DNA of 18,989 nucleotides, from assembly GCA_903924185.1 (NCBI GenBank), contig CAIYAN010000177.1, positions 1 to 18,989 of the forward strand, in the 5' to 3' direction. A program made the translations under genes and the position numbers. Below the pieces are notes generated by a model. That model searched no databases and was not told the origin of the DNA. It saw only the letters and a list, made by a program, of their open reading frames with translations. This document shows positions 7,946-16,361 of this stretch, piece after piece; the stretch's first letter is position 1, and the number at the start of each line of letters is the position of its first letter. The DNA is from an uncultured Opitutia bacterium (GTDB lineage Bacteria; Verrucomicrobiota; Verrucomicrobiia; Opitutales; UBA953).

Positions 7946-9133
7946 ATGGCCAAAGAGAAGTTCAATCGTACCAAGCCTCACGTGAATGTCGGCACCATCG
8001 GTCACATCGACCATGGCAAGTCCACCACGACCGCGGCCATCGTCGCCGTTCAGGCCCGCAAGGGTCTGGCTGAAAATAAGTCCTACGCCGAAATCACCAA
8101 GGGTGGTACCGTCCGTGACGCCACCAAGACCGTGACCATCGCTGCCTCGCACGTTGAGTACGAGTCCGTTAACCGTCACTACGCGCACGTCGACTGCCCG
8201 GGCCACGCTGACTTCGTTAAGAACATGATCACTGGTGCTGCCCAGATGGATGGCGCCATCCTCGTCGTCTCCGCTGCTGACGGCGTGATGCCCCAGACCA
8301 AGGAGCACATCCTCCTCGCCCGCCAGGTCGGCGTGCCGAAGATTGTCGTCTGGCTCAACAAGGTCGACCTCTCCGAGCCAGACCTCATCGAGCTCGTTGA
8401 AATGGAAGTCCGCGACCTCCTCAATAAGTACCAGTACGACGGCGACAACGCTAAGATCGTCCGTGGTTCCGCCACCGCTGCTCTCGACGCTAAGCCCGAA
8501 GGCGAGCAGGCCATCCAGAACCTCCTGGACGCTCTCGACAGCGAAATCGCTGAGCCTAAGCGCGAAACCGACAAGCCCTTCATGATGTCCATCGAAGACG
8601 TCTTCTCCATCACTGGTCGCGGCACCGTCGCTACTGGCCGTATCGAGCGTGGCGTCGTCAAGGTGGGCGAAGAAATCGAAATCGTCGGTGTGCGCGACAC
8701 CATCAAGACCACCGTCACCGGTGTCGAAATGTTCCGTAAGGAGCTCGATCAGGGTCAAGCTGGCGACAACGTCGGCCTCCTCCTCCGCGGTGTCGAAAAG
8801 AGCCAAGTTGAGCGTGGCCAAGTGCTCGCCAAGACTGGCAGCATCAAGCCGCACACTCAGGGTAAGGCCCAGATCTACGTCCTCAAGCAGGACGAAGGTG
8901 GCCGCCACACCTCCTTCACGAATAACTATCGCCCGCAGTTCTTCTTCGGTACCTGCGACGTCACCGGCACCGTCATCCTCCCAGAGGGTGTCGAAATGGT
9001 GATGCCTGGCGATAACGTCACGATCACGGTCGACCTCCAGAAGCCAGTTGCGATGGAAAAGGGACAGCGCTTCGCCCTCCGCGAAGGTGGTAAGACCATC
9101 GGCGCCGGCCAGATTCTTGAAATCATCAAGTAA
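7946..9133 (+). CDS. tuf: Translation elongation factor EF-Tu, variant switch I
   Basis: 395 residues (E. coli 394). It delivers aminoacyl-tRNA to the ribosome as a GTP complex. Domain 1 (about 1-205) has P-loop GHIDHGKST with K25 and S26, where most EF-Tu have Thr. G3 is DCPGH (83-87) with the catalytic His87, G4 is NKVD (138-141), G5 is GSA (174-176). Switch I reads KGGTVRDATKTVTI (52-65), replacing the usual PEEKARGITI type; the magnesium-binding Thr is kept (T64) and the region is two residues longer. Domain 3 reads FFFGTCDVTG where E. coli has FYFRTTDVTG. The rest aligns end to end and the codon use is the highly biased type of the ribosomal genes (CTC, AAG), so this looks like the main functional EF-Tu, not a decaying copy. 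The leader has no Shine-Dalgarno and ends CACACAAAACC-ATG. Confidence 0.97.
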   Translation: MAKEKFNRTKPHVNVGTIGHIDHGKSTTTAAIVAVQARKGLAENKSYAEITKGGTVRDATKTVTIAASHVEYESVNRHYAHVDCPGHADFVKNMITGAAQMDGAILVVSAADGVMPQTKEHILLARQVGVPKIVVWLNKVDLSEPDLIELVEMEVRDLLNKYQYDGDNAKIVRGSATAALDAKPEGEQAIQNLLDALDSEIAEPKRETDKPFMMSIEDVFSITGRGTVATGRIERGVVKVGEEIEIVGVRDTIKTTVTGVEMFRKELDQGQAGDNVGLLLRGVEKSQVERGQVLAKTGSIKPHTQGKAQIYVLKQDEGGRHTSFTNNYRPQFFFGTCDVTGTVILPEGVEMVMPGDNVTITVDLQKPVAMEKGQRFALREGGKTIGAGQILEIIK

Positions 9134-9160
9134 TCAACCGCCGGAAGGCCTGACTATGGT

Positions 9161-9188
9161 GCCGTGGTTCCCTAAAAAGGAGCCCGGC
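9161..9188 (+). terminator. Hairpin between tuf and tRNA-Trp, weak terminator or processing site
   Basis: GCCG (9161-9164) plus GGTTCC (9166-9171) pair with GGAGCC (9179-9184) plus CGGC (9185-9188), giving 10 bp with one bulged T and loop CTAAAAA. The downstream sequence ATTTGTCACTTT is only moderately T-rich. It could be partial termination after tuf or a processing signal ahead of the tRNA. Confidence 0.4.
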
Positions 9189-9214
9189 ATTTGTCACTTT
9201 CTAACAACCAGCAC

Positions 9215-9290
9215 AGGACGGTAGCTCAATTGGCAGAGTAGCGGTCTCCAAAACCGTTGGTTGGGGGTTCAACTCCCCCCCGTCCTGCCA
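9215..9290 (+). tRNA. tRNA-Trp (anticodon CCA)
   Basis: Cloverleaf: AGGACGG acceptor (9215-9221), D-arm GCTC/GAGT, anticodon stem GCGGT/ACCGT with loop CTCCAAA, T-arm GGGGG-TTCAACT-CCCCC, acceptor 3' CCGTCCT, discriminator G (usual for tRNA-Trp) and encoded CCA (9288-9290). Its place between tuf and secE matches the conserved cluster of several bacterial phyla. secE starts 32 bp downstream. Confidence 0.97.
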
Positions 9291-9322
9291 CCTTCCACTT
9301 TAAAACTCCTTCAACCACAACC

Positions 9323-9520
9323 ATGTTCGGCCGCCTCCGCACTTTCTGGAACGAGACTCTCTCTGAGGTCTTCGTTAAGGCAACATGGCCGTCGCCGAAG
9401 GAGCTGGTGGATTCCACCCTCGTGGTGATTGCGGCGGTCGCCCTCCTAGGCGCCATCGTTTTTTTCTGCGATTTCTCCCTCTCTAATTTAGTACAGTTCG
9501 CGACCCAACTGGTCCGCTAA
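9323..9520 (+). CDS. secE: Preprotein translocase subunit SecE
   Basis: 65 residues, the short one-helix form of SecE, which clamps SecY in the SecYEG channel. An amphipathic N-terminal segment carries the family motif VKATWPSPKEL (18-28), followed by one membrane helix at about 33-53. ATG at 9323 was chosen because an in-frame start at 9257 would lie inside tRNA-Trp and add 22 proline-rich residues. The 32-base leader contains no G at all and ends CACAACC-ATG. nusG starts 6 bp after the stop, as in most bacteria. Confidence 0.95.
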   Translation: MFGRLRTFWNETLSEVFVKATWPSPKELVDSTLVVIAAVALLGAIVFFCDFSLSNLVQFATQLVR

Positions 9521-9526
9521 GCCCCC

Positions 9527-10099
9527 ATGTCGAACACCCCTTCCGATTTCCGCTGGTATACGCTCCAGACTCTTTCGAACAACGAGAGCAAGGTGAAGCG
9601 CACCCTCGACCGCACCATCAAGGAAGAGGAAATGGGTGACTTCGTTGCCGAGATTTTGATGCCCGTGAAGACGGTCAAAGATTTCCGCAACGGCAAGAAG
9701 CGCGAGAGTGAGATGAAGCTGTACCCTTCGTACCTCTTCGTCCGCGCCCGTCTCTTCGATGACGAAGGCGGCCTGCTCGAAGGTCCCTGGAATTTTCTGA
9801 AGAAGACCGATGGGGCTATTGGCCTCATTGGCGGCATGAAGCCGGTGCCTCTCCGCCAGGAAGAAATCAATACGATCATTCAGCAGATGGCGGATGCCGC
9901 CGACAAGGTCGTCCCCAAGATCAGCTTCCACGTGGGCGAGCGCGTCAAGATCACCGACGGCCCTTTCGCCAACCTTTCAGGCAACATCGATACGATCGAC
10001 GCCGACCGCGGTCGGCTGCAGGTTTCGGTGGATATCTTCGGTCGCTTGGCGCCCGTCGAGCTCGAGTTCTGGCAGGTCGAACGCGATGACCGCGAATAA
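9527..10099 (+). CDS. nusG: Transcription termination/antitermination protein NusG
   Basis: 190 residues. It binds RNA polymerase during elongation, links it to Rho or the ribosome, and suppresses or promotes pausing. The NGN domain spans about 8-125 (WYTLQTLSNNESKVKRTLDR; LYPSYLFVRARL) and the KOW domain about 133-190, with GERVKITDGPFANLSG and the closing FGRLAPVEL. The linker is typical and I see no extra domain. It is probably translationally coupled to secE (6-bp gap), with no Shine-Dalgarno (leader GCTAAGCCCCC). Confidence 0.96.
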   Translation: MSNTPSDFRWYTLQTLSNNESKVKRTLDRTIKEEEMGDFVAEILMPVKTVKDFRNGKKRESEMKLYPSYLFVRARLFDDEGGLLEGPWNFLKKTDGAIGLIGGMKPVPLRQEEINTIIQQMADAADKVVPKISFHVGERVKITDGPFANLSGNIDTIDADRGRLQVSVDIFGRLAPVELEFWQVERDDRE

Positions 10100-10136
10100 T
10101 TCCTTTTTCAACTAAACCTACTCATTCTACACAACC

Positions 10137-10562
10137 ATGGCTAAGAAAGTCGTCGGCGAAATCAGGCTCCAGCTCCCCGCAGGTGCCGCTAACCCTGCTC
10201 CTCCTGTCGGCCCCGCTCTGGGTGCCAAGGGCGTCAATATCATGGCGTTCTGTAAGGAGTTCAATGCGAAGACCAAGGACCAGGCAGGCATGATCCTCCC
10301 GGTCATCATCTCCGTCTACCAGGACAAGTCCTTCACGTTCATCCTCAAGTCCCCGCCCGCTTCTATTCTCCTGAAGAAGGCTGCGAAGATTGAGAGCGGT
10401 GCCGCTGTCCCGAACCGCGATAAGGTCGGCAAGGTCACCCAGAAGCAGCTCCTCGAAATCGTTGAGCTCAAGAAGAAGGACCTCAACGCCATCAACCCCG
10501 AGAACGCCGCCCGCATGATTGCTGGCACCGCCCGCTCGATGGGCATCGAAGTCATCGGTTAA
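10137..10562 (+). CDS. rplK: Large ribosomal subunit protein uL11
   Basis: 141 residues, full length. It binds the GTPase-associated centre of 23S rRNA with L10/L12. The N-terminal domain has the proline-rich switch segment ANPAPPVGPALG, where thiostrepton and micrococcin act in other bacteria, and VNIMAFCKEFNAKT. The C-terminal rRNA-binding domain ends GTARSMGIEVIG. ATG at 10137 gives the standard MAKKV start. The 37-base gap after nusG contains no G and ends CACAACC-ATG, so there is no Shine-Dalgarno and no room for a folded operator. Confidence 0.97.
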   Translation: MAKKVVGEIRLQLPAGAANPAPPVGPALGAKGVNIMAFCKEFNAKTKDQAGMILPVIISVYQDKSFTFILKSPPASILLKKAAKIESGAAVPNRDKVGKVTQKQLLEIVELKKKDLNAINPENAARMIAGTARSMGIEVIG

Positions 10563-10621
10563 TTTTCACCCAACCCTAAACCCAACTACCCACTGCATCC
10601 CGCAGGAGACCAAAAGTCGCT

Positions 10622-11329
10622 ATGAGCAAAAAACCCAGCAAGCGTTACCGCGCTGCCCAACAGGTCGCCGACCTGAAGGCCAAGTATGACGTCAACCAAG
10701 CCGCCGAGATCATCAAAAAGATGCCGGGCGCTAAGTTCGACGAAACCGTGGAAATTTCCGCCTTCTTGGGCGTTGATCCTAAGCAGTCGGACCAGATGGT
10801 CCGTGGCACCGTCTCCCTCCCGAATGGTTCGGGCAAGAAGATCAAGGTTCTCGCCTTTACTGAAAACGCCGCCGAAGCCCTCGCTGCTGGCGCTGACTAT
10901 GCTGGCCTCGCCGACCTGATTGCTAAGGTCAACGGTGGCTTCCTCGACTTCGACGTGGCCATCTCGACCACCTCCGCCATGAAGGACGTCCGCCAGGTCG
11001 CCCGTGTCCTCGGTCCGAAGGGCCTCATGCCGAACCCTAAGTCCGGTACGGTCTCCGACGACATCCCTAAGACCATTAAGGAAGTCAAAGCCGGTCGCGT
11101 TGAGTTCAAGATGGATAAGACCGCCAATATCGTGGTCGTCGTTGGTAAGAAGTCTTTCACGGTTCAGCAGCTCTCCGAGAACGCCGCCGTGGCCCTCGCC
11201 GCCCTCGTCAAAGCCCAGCCTGCTGGCTTCGCCGGCGGTCGCTTCATCAAGTCCCTCACCCTCAGCGCCTCGATGAGCCCCGGCGTGAACATCGACCTCA
11301 AGCCTTACTCGGCTGCTGTCGTCGCCTAA
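10622..11329 (+). CDS. rplA: Large ribosomal subunit protein uL1
   Basis: 235 residues, standard length. It forms the L1 stalk on the E-site side of the 50S subunit and in many bacteria represses its own operon. The signature GPKGLMPNPKSGTV is present, along with LGVDPKQSDQMVRGTVSLP and the conserved C-terminal SMSPGVNID. ATG at 10622 is preceded by AGGAG (10604-10608), 13 bases from the start and so rather distant. The first 32 bases of the gap after rplK contain no G. Confidence 0.97.
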   Translation: MSKKPSKRYRAAQQVADLKAKYDVNQAAEIIKKMPGAKFDETVEISAFLGVDPKQSDQMVRGTVSLPNGSGKKIKVLAFTENAAEALAAGADYAGLADLIAKVNGGFLDFDVAISTTSAMKDVRQVARVLGPKGLMPNPKSGTVSDDIPKTIKEVKAGRVEFKMDKTANIVVVVGKKSFTVQQLSENAAVALAALVKAQPAGFAGGRFIKSLTLSASMSPGVNIDLKPYSAAVVA

Positions 11330-11359
11330 TCACCCCATCCTCACCGAAAGCACACGAAC

Positions 11360-11848
11360 ATGCGCGCTGAAAAACAATTCCTCGTCGACGAAGTGGCCGC
11401 CCAGCTGGCTACCTCGAACTACCTCCTCATCGCTAACTTCACCGGCGTCACCGTTGAAGACGCGACCAAGGTGCGTACCCAGCTCCGTGAACACGGCGCC
11501 GAGTACCACGTCGTTAAGAACAGCATCCTGAGCATCGCCGCCAAGCAGGCGAACCTCCCTGACTTCTCGCAGCAGCTCGTGGGCCATACGGCCCTCGTGA
11601 CCGGCGGCAAGAACCCGACGGGCGTCGCCAAGGTCCTCGTCACTTTCTTCAAGGACTTCTCCAAGCTTGAAGTGAAGGCTGGCGTCCTCGACTCCAAGAT
11701 CCTCACCAAGGCAGAAGTCGAAGTGCTCTCCAAGCTTCCTTCCCTCGACGGCATCCGTGCCCAGCTCCTTTCGCTCCTCTCGACCCCGGCTTCCTCGCTC
11801 GTCCGCCTCCTGGACGCGAAGCGCCAGAAGGACGAGACGGCCGCCTAA
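11360..11848 (+). CDS. rplJ: Large ribosomal subunit protein uL10
   Basis: 162 residues. uL10 anchors the L12 dimers to the ribosome. The N-terminal rRNA-binding domain includes NYLLIANFTGVTVEDATKVR and HVVKNSI. The C-terminal helix (SLLSTPASSLVRLLDAKRQK) is where L12 dimers bind. The 30-bp gap from rplA is too short for the classical L10 autoregulatory leader, so any such control must sit elsewhere, perhaps in the structured gap after this gene. Confidence 0.96.
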   Translation: MRAEKQFLVDEVAAQLATSNYLLIANFTGVTVEDATKVRTQLREHGAEYHVVKNSILSIAAKQANLPDFSQQLVGHTALVTGGKNPTGVAKVLVTFFKDFSKLEVKAGVLDSKILTKAEVEVLSKLPSLDGIRAQLLSLLSTPASSLVRLLDAKRQKDETAA

Positions 11849-11853
11849 AACCC

Positions 11854-11901
11854 TTTCCCCGCAAAGGCTGGTCCATGTGGATCAGCGCGCGCGGGGGGAA
11901 A
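11854..11901 (+). promoter_or_regulatory. Structured RNA after rplJ (two-stem element)
   Basis: An outer stem pairs TTTCCCC (11854-11860) with GGGGAAA (11895-11901). Inside it an 8-bp hairpin pairs GCTGGTCC (11867-11874) with GGATCAGC (11879-11886), loop ATGT, with one G-T pair. There is no T-run afterwards, so it is not a standard terminator. It may protect or process the rplJ 3' end, or be a regulatory site for L10-L12. Confidence 0.45.
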
Positions 11902-11936
11902 TCCAAACCCAAAACCAACACACATCCAAAGAATAC

Positions 11937-11986
11937 CGGTTAGGGGCCTCGTGCTCTCAATTGTCCTCTTCGTAGGACGCTAACCG
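11937..11986 (+). promoter_or_regulatory. Nested hairpin in the rplL leader
   Basis: CGGTTAG (11937-11943) pairs exactly with CTAACCG (11980-11986). Within the enclosed sequence GTCCT (11963-11967) pairs with AGGAC (11974-11978). The element ends 18 bases before the rplL start, where ribosome access could be controlled. Pairings are seen directly; the role is inferred. Confidence 0.45.
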
Positions 11987-12004
11987 TTCAAGGAACCCAG
12001 TACC

Positions 12005-12382
12005 ATGAGCAACATCACTAAAGAACAAGTCATCGAGTTTTTGAGCGCCCAGAGCGTCCTCGATATCGCCGGCCTCGTTAAGGAACTCGAAACCAAGTGG
12101 GGCGTTTCCGCCGCCGCTCCTGTCGCCGTCGCCGTCGCTGGTGCCGCCGCCGCCGCCCCTGCCGAAGAAAAGACCACCTTCGATATCATCCTCAAGGCCA
12201 AGGGTGCTACCCCGATCAACGTCATTAAGGAAGTCCGCGCCATCACTGGCCTGGGCCTCAAGGAAGCTAAGGACCTCGTTGATGGTGCTCCGAAGCCCGT
12301 CAAGGAAGGCGTCTCCAAGGACGAAGCCAAGGACATCGAGGCCAAGCTCAAGGCCGCCGGTGCCGAAGTCGAAGTCAAGTAA
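12005..12382 (+). CDS. rplL: Large ribosomal subunit protein bL12 (L7/L12)
   Basis: 125 residues. The multicopy stalk protein recruits and stimulates EF-Tu, EF-G, IF2 and RF3. The N-terminal dimerisation domain (1-34, EQVIEFLSAQSVLDIAGLVK) leads to an Ala/Pro/Val hinge (35-53) and the factor-binding C-terminal domain (56-125, FDIILKAKGATPINVIKEVR; GLGLKEAKDLVDGAPKPVKE). All normal features are present. Hairpins lie before it and after it, consistent with separate control of its dosage, since several L12 copies are needed per L10. Confidence 0.97.
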   Translation: MSNITKEQVIEFLSAQSVLDIAGLVKELETKWGVSAAAPVAVAVAGAAAAAPAEEKTTFDIILKAKGATPINVIKEVRAITGLGLKEAKDLVDGAPKPVKEGVSKDEAKDIEAKLKAAGAEVEVK

Positions 12383-12390
12383 CCTTAACT

Positions 12391-12409
12391 ACGCGCGCTA
12401 GCGCGTTTT
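12391..12409 (+). terminator. First hairpin of the rplL-rpoB attenuator region
   Basis: ACGCGC (12391-12396), loop GCTA, GCGCGT (12401-12406), then Ts to 12409. It is a short GC-rich hairpin with a four-base T-run, 8 bp after the rplL stop. It is probably a partial terminator. Confidence 0.5.
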
Positions 12410-12415
12410 CCAAGC

Positions 12416-12462
12416 GGGGAGGGGAGTGACCCTCCAGGGCCACCCCCTCTCCCTCTTGTTTT
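12416..12462 (+). terminator. Main rplL-rpoB attenuator hairpin
   Basis: A long stem is built from GGG-GAGGGG (12416-12424) with CCCCTC-T-CCC (12444-12453), then GTG/CAC and CCC/GGG around loop TCCA (12433-12436). That is about 15 bp, with two single-base bulges and one mismatch. The tail TCTTGTTTT (12454-12462) follows. This is a good intrinsic terminator, yet rpoB needs readthrough, so it fits a partial attenuator like the one known between rplL and rpoB in E. coli. Confidence 0.65.
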
Positions 12463-12471
12463 CCCCCGGCC

Positions 12472-12493
12472 GCCTGAACCGTCCCCTTCAGGC
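12472..12493 (+). promoter_or_regulatory. Third hairpin before rpoB
   Basis: GCCTGAA (12472-12478) pairs perfectly with TTCAGGC (12487-12493) over loop CCGTCCCC. No T-run follows. It could be a processing site, as the RNase III site is in the equivalent E. coli gap, or a transcript stabiliser. Confidence 0.4.
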
Positions 12494-12531
12494 AAACACT
12501 ACACCAGCCACTCTCGAGAATCCTCCACGTC

Positions 12532-16326
<3,795 letters not shown>

Positions 16327-16361
16327 TCCGCCCCGCGAACCACGACTAAATCCTTACAGAC

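Noticed and set aside
7941..7950. Kozak-like ACCATGG at the starts of tuf and rplK
   Set aside because: The G after ATG comes from the Ala codon of MAK, common in bacteria; no reason to infer a eukaryote-like mechanism.
9257..9322. Longer secE starting inside tRNA-Trp
   Set aside because: Would place coding sequence within the tRNA T-arm and add 22 non-conserved residues; ATG 9323 fits the family.
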